Shown here one piece after another: positions 17,961 to 27,400 of a DNA stretch of 64,000 bases (positions are counted from its first letter, which is position 1; each line of letters begins with the position of its first letter). Source of the DNA: Fulvimarina pelagi HTCC2506 (GTDB lineage Bacteria > Pseudomonadota > Alphaproteobacteria > Rhizobiales > Rhizobiaceae); assembly GCF_000153705.1 (NCBI RefSeq), contig NZ_DS022272.1, forward strand, positions 2,091,857 to 2,155,856. The letters run 5' to 3'. Below the pieces are notes generated by a model. The model did no database searches. It had not been told where the DNA came from and saw only the letters and a list, made by a program, of their open reading frames with translations. Position numbers and translations under genes: made by a program.

Positions 17961-19562
17961 CTACCGGCCCTTCTTCAAGCTGCCTAGAATTCCCCGGACC
18001 ACGGCCCGCGTCACGGTGGAGGCGAGTGTCCGACCGACCTGCTTCATGATCGTCTCCGCCACGGACTGGCGTTGATAGCTCGAAGCCGAACGACGCCTGC
18101 GGCGCGGAGCGCGCCGGTCGGACGGCACCTCTTCGTCGTCGTAGTCCTGGGTGTCGTCGCGCCCGCCGGAACCGAAATCCGGCATCTGGAATCCGGTCCG
18201 GGTGCGGCGCGGCTCTTCCTCTTCGCGACGCCGGGCCTCCTCTTCGCGCTTAAGCTCGTCCTCGGCGCGGCCGGCAAGCATTTCGTAGGCCGATTCTCGG
18301 TCGACGGGATGATCGTACTTGCCGGCGACCTGGCTCCTGCGGATGAGTTCGGATCGCTGGTCGTCCGTGATCGGGCCGAGACTGGCCGCGGGTGGACGGA
18401 TGAGCGTGCGCTCGACGACGGAGGGGACACCCTTCGGTCCGAGCGTCGAGACCAGTGCCTCGCCGACACCGAGATTGGTGATCGTCTCGTAGGCGTCGAA
18501 TTCCGGGTTCGGCCGAAAGGTCTCCGCAGCGGTCCTCACCGCCTTCTGTTCGCGCGGGGTATAGGCGCGCAGCGCATGCTGCACCCGGTTGCCGAGTTGG
18601 GCGAGCACGCTGTCCGGCAGGTCGAGCGGGTTCTGTGTAACGAAATAAATGCCGACGCCCTTCGAGCGGATGAGCTTCACGAGCTGTTCGATCCGTTCCA
18701 GCAGGATCTTGGGCGCGTCGTCGAAGAGAAGATGCGCCTCATCGAAGAAGAAGACGAGCTTGGGTTTCTCCAGGTCCCCCACTTCGGGCAGTTCTTCGAA
18801 GAGTTCGGAGAGAAGCCAGAGCAGGAAAGTGCCGTAGAGACGCGGGTTCATCATCAGCTTGTCAGCGGCTATGATGTTCACGACCCCACGCCCATCGCGA
18901 TCGGTCCTCATCAGGTCGGCGATCGAAAGGGCCGGTTCGCCGAAGAATTGCTCCGCACCCTGCTGCTCTAGGACGAGCAGCGAGCGCTGAATCGCACCCA
19001 CCGACGCTTTCGTCACATTGCCATAGGTCTTTGAGATCTCGGATGCACTCTCCACTACGTATGCGAGCATCGCCTGGAGGTCCTTTAGATCGAGGAGGAG
19101 CAGGCCCTCGTCGTCGGCGATTTTGAACGCAATGTTGAGGACGCCTTCCTGGGCGTCGGACAGGTCCATCAGCCGCGAAAGGAGGAGCGGCCCCATCTCG
19201 GTGACGGTTGTTCGAATGGGATGGCCCTGCTCGCCGAAGATGTCCCAGAAGACGACCGGGAAGTAGTCGCGATAATAGGGATCGAGGCCGATCTCGGAGG
19301 CGCGTTTCGTGAGGAAATCCTTGTCTTCGCCTCTCGCGGAAATACCGGAAAGATCGCCTTTGATATCGGCACAAACAATAGGAACGCCGGCTTCCGAAAA
19401 CCCCTCAGCGAGGATCTGCAGCGTCACCGTCTTCCCGGTGCCGGTCGCACCGGTGACGAGCCCGTGTCGGTTGGCGAGCTTCAGATCGAGGTATTCGCCC
19501 TTCTTGTTGGCATTCGAAGGATCACGGCTGGTACCGAGATAGATCTTCCCGTCTTCCCGCAT
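17961..19562 (-). CDS. HerA-like ATPase (YjgR / DUF853 family)
   Basis: A 533-residue P-loop ATPase of the HerA/FtsK class. Walker A is GATGTGKT (38-45); Walker B is [15 protein letters not shown]. The N-terminus [21 protein letters not shown] is typical of the YjgR subgroup. A low-complexity, Arg/Glu-rich region (about 430-500) precedes a basic C-terminus. The ATG at 19562 has AAGGG upstream. HerA proteins pump DNA with NurA nuclease, but YjgR-type members lack a known NurA partner and none is nearby here; the biological role is not established. Confidence 0.9.
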   Translation of the reverse strand: MREDGKIYLGTSRDPSNANKKGEYLDLKLANRHGLVTGATGTGKTVTLQILAEGFSEAGVPIVCADIKGDLSGISARGEDKDFLTKRASEIGLDPYYRDYFPVVFWDIFGEQGHPIRTTVTEMGPLLLSRLMDLSDAQEGVLNIAFKIADDEGLLLLDLKDLQAMLAYVVESASEISKTYGNVTKASVGAIQRSLLVLEQQGAEQFFGEPALSIADLMRTDRDGRGVVNIIAADKLMMNPRLYGTFLLWLLSELFEELPEVGDLEKPKLVFFFDEAHLLFDDAPKILLERIEQLVKLIRSKGVGIYFVTQNPLDLPDSVLAQLGNRVQHALRAYTPREQKAVRTAAETFRPNPEFDAYETITNLGVGEALVSTLGPKGVPSVVERTLIRPPAASLGPITDDQRSELIRRSQVAGKYDHPVDRESAYEMLAGRAEDELKREEEARRREEEEPRRTRTGFQMPDFGSGGRDDTQDYDDEEVPSDRRAPRRRRRSASSYQRQSVAETIMKQVGRTLASTVTRAVVRGILGSLKKGR

Positions 19563-20356
19563 GTCCGCGACCCTTATTTCTCGATCTCGTCATCGCTTAA
19601 AGCTGAGGCTGCGTTGCGGAACAAGTCGGGTGTCCGCAGATCTCACGGCGTTCATGAGAACAATCACGTTCCAGGCCCCGGGCCTGCCGCGGGACATCCA
19701 AGGAAGAGGCACGTTTCGAGCATCACAATGGAACGCCAGCAAACCGTTTGTATATCGATCGGAGTCGAGGTCGGCCTTGGAGGTAAGGCGAAAAGATATG
19801 CTTCGATAGACCGAGGTGAGGGTCGGTAGCTTCGGCAGCATTCGAGCTCTCAGAGTGTGATTGTCGAAGCCGACAAGACCGGAATGGAAGTGGTACATGT
19901 TCGCCGTTCGTATCGGTGGCATTACCGGCGATGACAGCGCGTGGCTCGAAACTGACACCTGTCGGTTCTTTCACCGAGCGGACTCGGCCTGTCGCTCAAA
20001 CAGCACGCCGGTAATGCAGAGACCACGCGCCAGTCAGTGTCGGACCTGAACACGTCCTCCGTTGCCCTCCGGCAACACTAGTTGCGCATTCGCTAGCGAA
20101 CCGCCGCCGCGCCGGCTTCGCGCATGTCCACAAACCCCGCGGCATGGCGAAATCTGCATCGCAGGTGTTATTTCACAGGCACTCGCGGCGCTTGTCACAT
20201 TAAGGCAAGTCGGGTCTAGTTCCACGCGAGTGACGGCACCCCGCACACGGCTTCCGGCGAAAGGTCGAGCTGATTCGAGTGGCGCGAGCCGTCGAGGGGG
20301 CAAAGCCGGATCCGACACTCTTCGTCGATTCGGCCAAGCGGCAGGGCATCGATTTC
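19563..20356. other. Gene-poor interval with short palindromes
   Basis: About 790 bases between the divergent HerA-like and histidine kinase genes. I recognise no protein on either strand: the longest open frame (minus, 19590-19958) has no domain pattern and codon use unlike the neighbours. Visible structure: a 12-bp perfect palindrome TTCGCTAGCGAA (20089-20100) and a hairpin GTTGCC-CTCC-GGCAAC (20061-20076), both plausible operator or leader elements of the kinase gene. Confidence 0.4.
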
Positions 20357-22102
20357 ATGAGCCTCGGCAAACGGGCGGGCCAGTCTAAACGGCTTCTGCG
20401 TTGGGGGCGTGTGCCTCTGCCTCGGGGTCGCCTGCGTTTGAGCCGTCTCGCTCACGCGATGCTGCGCCCATCCTTGCTTGTCTATCTGACCACGCTGACG
20501 TTGATGGTGCTCACGCCGGCGCTCCTCTTCAGCGCCTTGCTGATCTACCGATTTTCCGACCAACAGCAGGAACTCGCCCGAGCACAGGTGGGCGACATGG
20601 CTGAGATCGTTTCCAACGCCTTCGATCGCGAGGTTGTCGGGCTCTTGGCGACGGCGCGCGTTCTGGCAACCTCGGTCACCATCGGTCGTGAGGATTTCAC
20701 TATCTTTCGCGAACGTTCCGTCCGCGCATTAGAGCAGAGCGGGATTGTCGCCGATCTTGTCGGTGAGGACGGCGAAGTCATCGTCTCCTCTAGCAGTGCT
20801 CCCTACGAGCCGATCGTCCAGAAACACGAACGGCAAATCATCGATGCTGCACGCGAAACTGGACAAATCGATGTATCCGGCGTCGCTTTCGATCCCCGTT
20901 TGGAAAAGCTCGTCTTCATAGTCGCCGTTCCAACAGAAGAACGCGGTGGAGCTCGATATGTCGTTGCGCTGACCAAGCCACTCGACAGCCTCGAAAACGT
21001 CATCAACGAGGAGAGCCTGCCCGGGGCCTGGTCAGTCGTTGTCGAAGACGAGGACGGAGAGCAGGTTTTCTCCGGTGGAGCGTCGAACGGCCAGATGTTC
21101 GGCCCACGCAGGATCGAAAAAGAAGCCGGTCCGCCCATGCCGGGCTTCAGCGACAGCGACAACCTTATCGACGCCTCCAAAATCTCCGAACTCACCCATT
21201 GGCGAACGACTGTCACCGTCTCGAACGCCGCAATCGAACGGCCGATCATGCGCTCCTGGTTCGCGCTGATCGCGTTCGGTCTCATACTTACCGGTTTCAG
21301 CATCTTCCTTGGGGTGATGATGGGCCGACGCGTGTCACGGCCGATCCTTGCGCTTTCCAAACAGGCTCAGGCGATCGGGCGCGGCGAACCGGCGGGGAAC
21401 GTAGCAACAGACATCGCCGAGATCGGCGAAGTATCGAAAGTGCTGAACCGGGCATCGCGCGACCGGATCGAGGCGGAGGAGCAAACCCGGCTCTTGATGC
21501 GGGAGATGACACACCGGGCGAAGAACCAGTACGCGCTGGTCGCTGCGATCGCCCGGCGAGCGGCTCGCGAAAGCGCCAACACCGGCGAATTTCTGAACAC
21601 GCTGTCAGACGCCCTCGCCTCCCTCGCTCGCTCAGCCGAGCTTTTGTCGAACCAAGGCTGGGAGAGCGTCGAACTTTCGGCGCTGATCGAGAATCAACTC
21701 GCGGCCTTCGGCATCCAGACGAAACGCATCCGCTATGATGGTCCGCGGCTAAGGGTGAACGCCTCCATCGCCCAGACGATCGGACTTGCCCTGCATGAAC
21801 TTGCGACGAATGCCGCCAAATACGGCGCTCTGTCAGTCGAAGACGGTTTCGTGAGGATCACCTGGTCCTATGCCGACAAGTTTGAAATGGAATGGCGCGA
21901 AAGTGGAGGACCGCCGGTAAAGAAGCCGAGCCGGTCAGGCTTCGGAACGCTGGTGACCCAAAAGATGACGGCACGCGGCCTTGGCGGTTCGGCTTCGATG
22001 AGCTTCGAAGAAACCGGCGTCGTCTGGAGCCTCGAAGCGCCGCCGGAAAGCGCCGAGCCTGTCGACGAAGCGGGAGAAAGCTCTCCCGAAAAGAGCAACT
22101 GA
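20357..22102 (+). CDS. HWE-family sensor histidine kinase
   Basis: A membrane sensor kinase, 581 residues from the ATG at 20357. Starts at GTG 20279 or ATG 20459 are also possible. One membrane segment (about 40-60), a periplasmic sensor region (~190 residues), a second segment (about 300-325), HAMP-like linker GRRVSRPILALSKQAQAIG, then an HWE catalytic core: His386 in EMTHRAKNQ, N-box ALHELATNAAKYGALS, and the Trp-Glu pair in EMEWRESGG. HWE kinases often feed the PhyR general stress pathway, but no response regulator or NepR/EcfG is next to it, so it is an orphan here. Confidence 0.88.
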   Translation: MSLGKRAGQSKRLLRWGRVPLPRGRLRLSRLAHAMLRPSLLVYLTTLTLMVLTPALLFSALLIYRFSDQQQELARAQVGDMAEIVSNAFDREVVGLLATARVLATSVTIGREDFTIFRERSVRALEQSGIVADLVGEDGEVIVSSSSAPYEPIVQKHERQIIDAARETGQIDVSGVAFDPRLEKLVFIVAVPTEERGGARYVVALTKPLDSLENVINEESLPGAWSVVVEDEDGEQVFSGGASNGQMFGPRRIEKEAGPPMPGFSDSDNLIDASKISELTHWRTTVTVSNAAIERPIMRSWFALIAFGLILTGFSIFLGVMMGRRVSRPILALSKQAQAIGRGEPAGNVATDIAEIGEVSKVLNRASRDRIEAEEQTRLLMREMTHRAKNQYALVAAIARRAARESANTGEFLNTLSDALASLARSAELLSNQGWESVELSALIENQLAAFGIQTKRIRYDGPRLRVNASIAQTIGLALHELATNAAKYGALSVEDGFVRITWSYADKFEMEWRESGGPPVKKPSRSGFGTLVTQKMTARGLGGSASMSFEETGVVWSLEAPPESAEPVDEAGESSPEKSN

Positions 22103-22259
22103 CCGGGCGAATTCCCAGACGCGACGTCGCCGAGGGTGGAAGGCTCCCTGGAGGTGCGATGACCGTCTGCTCTATCCAGAGCGTTTCCGCGGGCGCGCAT
22201 GAGACGATCGACGGCTGAGCTGGCTCAGCATCGAGAGGCGAAAGGATGGCCATTCCGGG

Positions 22260-23312
22260 ATGATCAGCGTCTACCTGTCCGATGGGTCCCACATGACCCG
22301 CCGTCCGATCGACATAGCCAACGAGGCGGTTCCGGAGGAGGCTGTCTGGGTCGATCTTGCCGAACCGAGCGAGGACGAGATTCGCAAGGTCGAAGCCCTC
22401 GTCCGGGCGACGATCCCCTCTCGGGCGGAGATGATGGAGATCGAGATCTCCAGCAGGCTCTACAGTGACGCGAACGCCGAGGTGATGAATATTCCGGTCA
22501 TCCACGGCCTCCATAGCGACCAGCCCTCTTTCGCCCCGGTGACCTTCATGCTGGCGTCGAAGCGACTCGTCACGATCCGCTACAGCGATCCAACGAGCTT
22601 CAAGATTTTCGCAGCCCGACTCTGCCACGATCCGTCCATCATGGGTCTTAAGAGGGACGAGAAACCGCTTCCGGGCACTTCCTCGGCCATGTCGGAGGCC
22701 GGCGAAGACCACAAAGCCGAAAGCCTGCTCGTCGGCATCCTGGAAACAGTGGTCGACCGAGTCGCCGATCTTCTGGAGACGATATCCACCGATCTCGATC
22801 AGATCGCGACGGATATCTTTTCCTCGTCGAGCCGCAAGAAGCCGATTGGAACGGTGGAGTTCAAACGCCTCCTGCGACGCATCGGCGAGGCCGGCGACCT
22901 CGCCTCGCGCGTTCGCGAGGCGCTGGCGATCTTCGATCGGCTGACGCCGTTCCTGCAACTCGTCCTCGACGGCCGCGAAAAGAACGCTCAAAGTCTGAGA
23001 AGGCGGCTGAAGATAATGTCGCGAGACGTTCGCTCTCTTAACGACTTCTGTTCGTTTCTTTCGAACAAAACGACCTTTTTACTCGACACGACGGTCGGCA
23101 TGATCTCGATCGAGCAGAACGGCATCATAAAGGTGTTCTCCGTCGCCTCGGTCGCCTTCCTGCCGCCGACGCTGATCGCCTCCATTTACGGCATGAACTT
23201 CCGGATCATGCCCGAACTGGACTGGTCGTTCGGCTATCCGATGGCGATCGTGCTGATGGTGATGTCGGGACTGCTGCCGACGATCTATTTTCGTTCGAAG
23301 GGCTGGTTCTGA
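22260..23312 (+). CDS. corA: CorA-type magnesium/divalent metal transporter
   Basis: A 350-residue pentameric-channel-type protein: a soluble N-terminal alpha/beta domain, long helices (about 150-270), and two C-terminal membrane helices with the selectivity motif YGMNF (Gly311-Met312-Asn313). The loop after it, RIMPELDW, carries the usual acidic residues. The ATG at 22260 overlaps a five-codon frame (ATGGCCATTCCGGGATGA) that begins right after a GAAAGGA ribosome site. Convergent with kdsD, only 6 bases apart. Confidence 0.93.
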   Translation: MISVYLSDGSHMTRRPIDIANEAVPEEAVWVDLAEPSEDEIRKVEALVRATIPSRAEMMEIEISSRLYSDANAEVMNIPVIHGLHSDQPSFAPVTFMLASKRLVTIRYSDPTSFKIFAARLCHDPSIMGLKRDEKPLPGTSSAMSEAGEDHKAESLLVGILETVVDRVADLLETISTDLDQIATDIFSSSSRKKPIGTVEFKRLLRRIGEAGDLASRVREALAIFDRLTPFLQLVLDGREKNAQSLRRRLKIMSRDVRSLNDFCSFLSNKTTFLLDTTVGMISIEQNGIIKVFSVASVAFLPPTLIASIYGMNFRIMPELDWSFGYPMAIVLMVMSGLLPTIYFRSKGWF

Positions 23313-23318
23313 TCAGCT

Positions 23319-24323
23319 TCACGCTACGCCGATCCGCAGGAGATCGTGCAGATGCACGATGCCGACGGGCTGCGCCTCGCGCACCACCATCAACGACGTG
23401 ATGTTCGAAGCGTTGATCGTCTCGAGCGCCGCCATGGCGAGGGTGTCGGGCTCGACTGTCTTCGGGTTCCGGGTCATCACATCGTCGACGGTCTTGGCGA
23501 GAAGATCGGATGAGATATGGCGCCTCAGATCGCCGTCGGTGATAATTCCGGAGAGCCGACCAGCCTCGTCCGTGATCGCGACGCAACCGAAACTCTTACG
23601 TGACATTACGAGGATCGCCTCGGACATGAGGGTATTCGAGGTGACGAGGGGCATCTCGTCTCCAGAATGCATGACGTCTCCAACTTTGACGAGGCTCGCG
23701 CCCAGCTTGCCCCCGGGATGGTAGATGCGAAAATCCTGCGGAGTGAAACGGCGCTGTTCCAACAGGGCGACCGCGAGCGCATCGCCGAGTGCCATCTGGA
23801 GCGCCGTCGAGGTCGTCGGCGCGAGCCCATGAGGGCAAGCTTCCGTCGCCTGAGGCAACTGTAGAATCTCATCGGCGCTGCGACCGAGCGCAGAGTCGGG
23901 TTTTGATGTCATCGCGATGAGGGTGATCCCGAAACGGCGCGAATAGTCCAGAATTCCCTTCAATTCACTGGTTTCGCCAGACCAGGACAAGGCAAGGATG
24001 ATGTCGTCTTGCCCGATCATGCCGAGATCGCCGTGATTGGCTTCCGCCGCATGGACGAAGAAAGCCGGCGTGCCAGTCGACGCGAAAGTCGCGGCCATCT
24101 TGGTGCCGATGTGGCCGCTCTTGCCGACGCCGGTGACGACGATGCGGCCGCGCATTTCGAGAATGCGCGCGATGGTGCGTTCGAACGCATTGGCCCGGTC
24201 GCCGACGAGACTTTCGCTCAGTGCCTTCAGTCCTTCGGCTTCAGTTGCGATCGTGCGAAGGGCGGAGAGGATCGCCGTCGACGGCTTACCTTCTGGATCG
24301 AAGGATTCGGAAGCACGCTTCAT
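23319..24323 (-). CDS. kdsD: Arabinose-5-phosphate isomerase (KdsD/KpsF)
   Basis: Interconverts ribulose-5-phosphate and arabinose-5-phosphate, the first step to KDO for lipopolysaccharide. 334 residues: an N-terminal SIS domain (about 35-170; GVGKSGHIG, then SWSGETSELKGIL) and two CBS domains at the C-terminus (VGDVMHSGDEMPLV and VDDVMTRNPKTV). A TTG at 24335 with GAGAG upstream is an alternative start four codons earlier. Divergent from an outer-membrane barrel gene; the surroundings (galU) fit cell-envelope sugar metabolism. Confidence 0.93.
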   Translation of the reverse strand: MKRASESFDPEGKPSTAILSALRTIATEAEGLKALSESLVGDRANAFERTIARILEMRGRIVVTGVGKSGHIGTKMAATFASTGTPAFFVHAAEANHGDLGMIGQDDIILALSWSGETSELKGILDYSRRFGITLIAMTSKPDSALGRSADEILQLPQATEACPHGLAPTTSTALQMALGDALAVALLEQRRFTPQDFRIYHPGGKLGASLVKVGDVMHSGDEMPLVTSNTLMSEAILVMSRKSFGCVAITDEAGRLSGIITDGDLRRHISSDLLAKTVDDVMTRNPKTVEPDTLAMAALETINASNITSLMVVREAQPVGIVHLHDLLRIGVA

Positions 24324-24399
24324 GATCTGGGACAATATAGGCTCTCAGGGCTTGGCTGCGGGCATTGGACGGAACGCGTCGGCCCGGTTTCAGCATTTC

Positions 24400-24407
24400 T
24401 TAACCAT
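24400..24407 (+). promoter_or_regulatory. CtrA-like half site TTAACCAT
   Basis: The 8-mer TTAACCAT lies between the divergent kdsD and barrel genes, 77 bases before the barrel ATG. It matches the alphaproteobacterial CtrA half-site and recurs at the pilus promoters in this window. Single half-site only. Confidence 0.35.
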
Positions 24408-24483
24408 AAATCTTCATCTTTTCCAAAGGCCGCAGTTCAGCGACCGATCCTTGTGCCGTTTAAATGAGAGTCCGTTTCTGAGA

Positions 24484-26283
24484 ATGACTGGTATGGGACA
24501 CCGGAACGGACGTGCGTGGGCCGGCATAATCGCTGCCACCTCCGGTTTATCCGGGCTCTTCATGATGGCTCTGCCTGTCTTCTCCCAAGAAACCAGCCTT
24601 GGCGAGATCAGAGGGGCGTACACCAGCTCGCATTCAAGGCTCGGAACGGAGAGGCCGAACGACGCCGCCGACCGTGATCGGATGGCGCTCGGCCAACGCC
24701 GGCAAATTTTATTCGAGCGCGACGAAGCCCTTTCGATCGAAGAAGGCGAACTTCTTCGCGAGCTCTATCAGGACGAACGAAGTATCGATCGTCTTGACGA
24801 CGACGAGTACGGGCAAGATGAACCGGTACCTGCGCAGACGGATGATTTCGACGTCTTTGCTGGTCCTGAAGGATCGCCCAATACTGTCGATCCCTTCGGG
24901 AACGACTTAGTCTCTAAGCCAATTTCGGCTGTTCCGCCGGATCAGGGTGAAAGGCTGGTCGACGAACCGTTCGGTCCCCAATACAACGAGACAGCCGATG
25001 GCGTGCTTCGCTCTCGGACTGCGAGCGATCCAGCCGGGCCGGTTCGGGAAACGCGCCAAGACTTCATGCTCGGCAACCCCCCTCTCGCCGCAGGCATCGC
25101 CGGCGAGACTTTGTCGTCGGACACGCTTTTGGACGACAATTCCCGGGCCCGCGCGCTGGAGCGAATTGTAAGGCCGGTGCGGGAGGAGGCTCCCTATGCT
25201 CCAGTTGGAGTTCGCGCCGGAACGCTGACGATCTATCCCGAACTCTATCAAGCCGCCGGCGCCACGACGAATATCGACGAGAAGGCCGGCGGCAAAGCTG
25301 GCGCCTTCTCTGAGACCGAAATTGGCTTGCGCGCTGTCACCGACTGGACGCGGCACGCAGGCGAGTTGAACGGCCGCCTGCGCTATCGCCGCGACTTCGG
25401 GGGCGAAGACGATCCGAACGATCCAGAAGCCTCGCTCGACGGGCGGATGGAACTCGATTTCGGCGCTCTCACCAGCGCTACCTTGCGAGGCGCAATCGCC
25501 TATCGCCGCGACGACGAGATCGATCTCGGAACAGGCCTCGCCGAAGGTACGCCCGAAATCCTGTCCGGCTCGCTCGGCGCGGAGGTGCGTCGCGAGATCG
25601 GGCGCGCGGCACTGACCGGCGGGGTGACGGTCGCCCGGGAACACTACCTCTCGACGGTGCCGGGTACGCCCGACCTGAGCTACACGACCGCGACGGCGAC
25701 CGCACGCGCCGGCTACGAGCTGTCGCCGGCGATCAAGCCTTTCGCGGAAGCGAGCATCGGCCGCCGGTTCTACGACGAAACCAATGTGAGCGATGCCGAT
25801 GCGACGATCCCCGCCGTTCGTGCCGGCCTCGAACTCGATCTCACCGAGAAGGTGCAGGGAGAGATCGCCCTCGGATATGCATGGAGCATGCCGGAGGAAG
25901 GAGAGACCACGTCTTCCCCGACGATAGACGCCAACATCACTTGGTCACCGCGCCGCGGCACCGATCTCGTCTTCGCTGCGCGCACTCAATTCGATCCGGA
26001 GGCTGCCGGCGTATCGAGTGCCGACTACGAAGCGTCGATCGGCCTGCTGCACGCGCTGAGCGCAAAAGTCGACCTCAACGGAACCCTTCGCGCGGAGCTC
26101 GAGACAACCGAGGGATCGCAGAACGATCCGCTTGGGCTCGCCGCCGAAGTGGGCTTCACCTACTGGCTCAACCGCACCCTGGCTCTTTCGGGTTCTTACG
26201 AATACGAACGGCGCTTCGAAGCCGATCCGGCCGACGACTGGGATGCAAACACCGTCATCGTCGGACTGCGCCTGCAGCGGTAG
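24484..26283 (+). CDS. Outer-membrane beta-barrel protein (BBP2-like)
   Basis: A 599-residue exported protein: signal peptide through about residue 36 (MALPVFSQ), a long acidic, probably disordered N-terminal region (40-240), then repeated amphipathic beta strands to a C-terminal Arg preceded by alternating hydrophobics (TVIVGLRLQR). Strands such as LNGRLRYRRDF, ATLRGAIAYRRD, ARAGYELSPAIKPFAEASIGRRF fit a 16- to 18-stranded putative beta-barrel porin 2 (PF10082-like). Start at ATG 24484; the open frame runs further upstream inside the kdsD region. It sits between kdsD and galU, so an exopolysaccharide or surface role is plausible but unproven. Confidence 0.8.
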   Translation: MTGMGHRNGRAWAGIIAATSGLSGLFMMALPVFSQETSLGEIRGAYTSSHSRLGTERPNDAADRDRMALGQRRQILFERDEALSIEEGELLRELYQDERSIDRLDDDEYGQDEPVPAQTDDFDVFAGPEGSPNTVDPFGNDLVSKPISAVPPDQGERLVDEPFGPQYNETADGVLRSRTASDPAGPVRETRQDFMLGNPPLAAGIAGETLSSDTLLDDNSRARALERIVRPVREEAPYAPVGVRAGTLTIYPELYQAAGATTNIDEKAGGKAGAFSETEIGLRAVTDWTRHAGELNGRLRYRRDFGGEDDPNDPEASLDGRMELDFGALTSATLRGAIAYRRDDEIDLGTGLAEGTPEILSGSLGAEVRREIGRAALTGGVTVAREHYLSTVPGTPDLSYTTATATARAGYELSPAIKPFAEASIGRRFYDETNVSDADATIPAVRAGLELDLTEKVQGEIALGYAWSMPEEGETTSSPTIDANITWSPRRGTDLVFAARTQFDPEAAGVSSADYEASIGLLHALSAKVDLNGTLRAELETTEGSQNDPLGLAAEVGFTYWLNRTLALSGSYEYERRFEADPADDWDANTVIVGLRLQR

Positions 26284-26295
26284 CAGGTGGTCAGT

Positions 26296-27183
26296 TCAGC
26301 CACGTGGCTCGACAGTCTCCATCAGCCGCTCGATATCGTCTATCACCTTATCGCGGATATCTGCCCGCCAGAGCGCGAAGGCGATGTTGGCCTCGATGAA
26401 ACCTTCCGGTGAGCCGCAGTCGAAGGTACGACCCCTGAAAGGATAGCCGGCAAATTGCTGTTGCTTGAAGAGGGTCTGCATGCCGTCAGTCAGCTGTATC
26501 TCGTCCCCCGCTCCACGCCCGGTCTTCTCGAGGATCTCGAATATTTCCGGCTGAAGGATGTAGCGGCCCGAAAGGTAGAAGTTTGACGGCGCGTCTTTGG
26601 GTGCAGGCTTTTCGACCATGCCGGTTATGCGGAAGCCGTCACCGATGGGTTCTCCCTTGCCGACGATGCCGTATTTGTCCGTTTCGTTGGGGTCACACTC
26701 CTCGACGGACAGGACGTTCCCGCCGTTGCTCTGATAAAGCTCCATCATCGAGGCGAGGCAGCCCTTCTCGGCCTGCATGATCATGTCCGGAAGGAGAAGC
26801 GCAAAGGGCTCATTACCGACGAGTTCGCGCGCGCACCAGACCGCATGACCAAGCCCGAGCGGGGCCTGTTGTCGAGTAAAGGAAGTGGTGCCGGGCGGTG
26901 GTTGGAGATCGTTCAAAATCTTCAGCCTGTCGGTCTTCCCCTTCTCCGCAAGGCTCGTTGAAAGCTCCATCTGAATATCGAAATAGTCTTCGATCACCTC
27001 CTTGGAGCGGCCGGTCACAAAGATCATGTGCTCAATTCCGGCCTCGCGCGCTTCGTCGACGACATACTGAATGATCGGACGGTCGACGACCGTGAGCATT
27101 TCCTTCGGTATCGATTTCGTCGCCGGGAGGAATCGCGTGCCAAGACCCGCGACCGGAAATACAGCTTTGCGCACACGCTTCAT
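26296..27183 (-). CDS. galU: UTP-glucose-1-phosphate uridylyltransferase
   Basis: Makes UDP-glucose for surface polysaccharides; 295 residues. The nucleotidyltransferase signature [18 protein letters not shown] (13-30), [14 protein letters not shown] and [13 protein letters not shown] are all present. The ATG at 27183 follows GGAGGT by 7 bases; an upstream in-frame extension to 27249 is unlikely. Convergent with the barrel gene (12 bases between stops). A rhizobial name for this enzyme is ExoN. Confidence 0.95.
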   Translation of the reverse strand: MKRVRKAVFPVAGLGTRFLPATKSIPKEMLTVVDRPIIQYVVDEAREAGIEHMIFVTGRSKEVIEDYFDIQMELSTSLAEKGKTDRLKILNDLQPPPGTTSFTRQQAPLGLGHAVWCARELVGNEPFALLLPDMIMQAEKGCLASMMELYQSNGGNVLSVEECDPNETDKYGIVGKGEPIGDGFRITGMVEKPAPKDAPSNFYLSGRYILQPEIFEILEKTGRGAGDEIQLTDGMQTLFKQQQFAGYPFRGRTFDCGSPEGFIEANIAFALWRADIRDKVIDDIERLMETVEPRG

Positions 27184-27400
27184 TGATAGACCTCCAGATG
27201 TCGTCATGCCGTTGCAGCCTGAAGAATAGGTTCTCGCCTGAAAAGGCAAAGCCGTCTCTCTTTCGCCGAAAAAAGCTGCAACTGACCATGCCGGGGTGAG
27301 GAGTATCTTATCGAAGGGCTCCTCAGGGTAAACGAAACGTCAACGCACTTCGCGCATCGTATCGAATGATATCGAGCAATCGAGGGAAACGCTTGAAGTC

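Noticed and set aside
19590..19958. Minus-strand frame of 122 codons upstream of the HerA-like gene
   Set aside because: No ribosome site, no domain, and composition unlike neighbouring genes.
21858..22991. Long minus-strand frame spanning the histidine kinase end and corA
   Set aside because: Both plus-strand genes are well supported; the frame crosses two genes and shows no family pattern.
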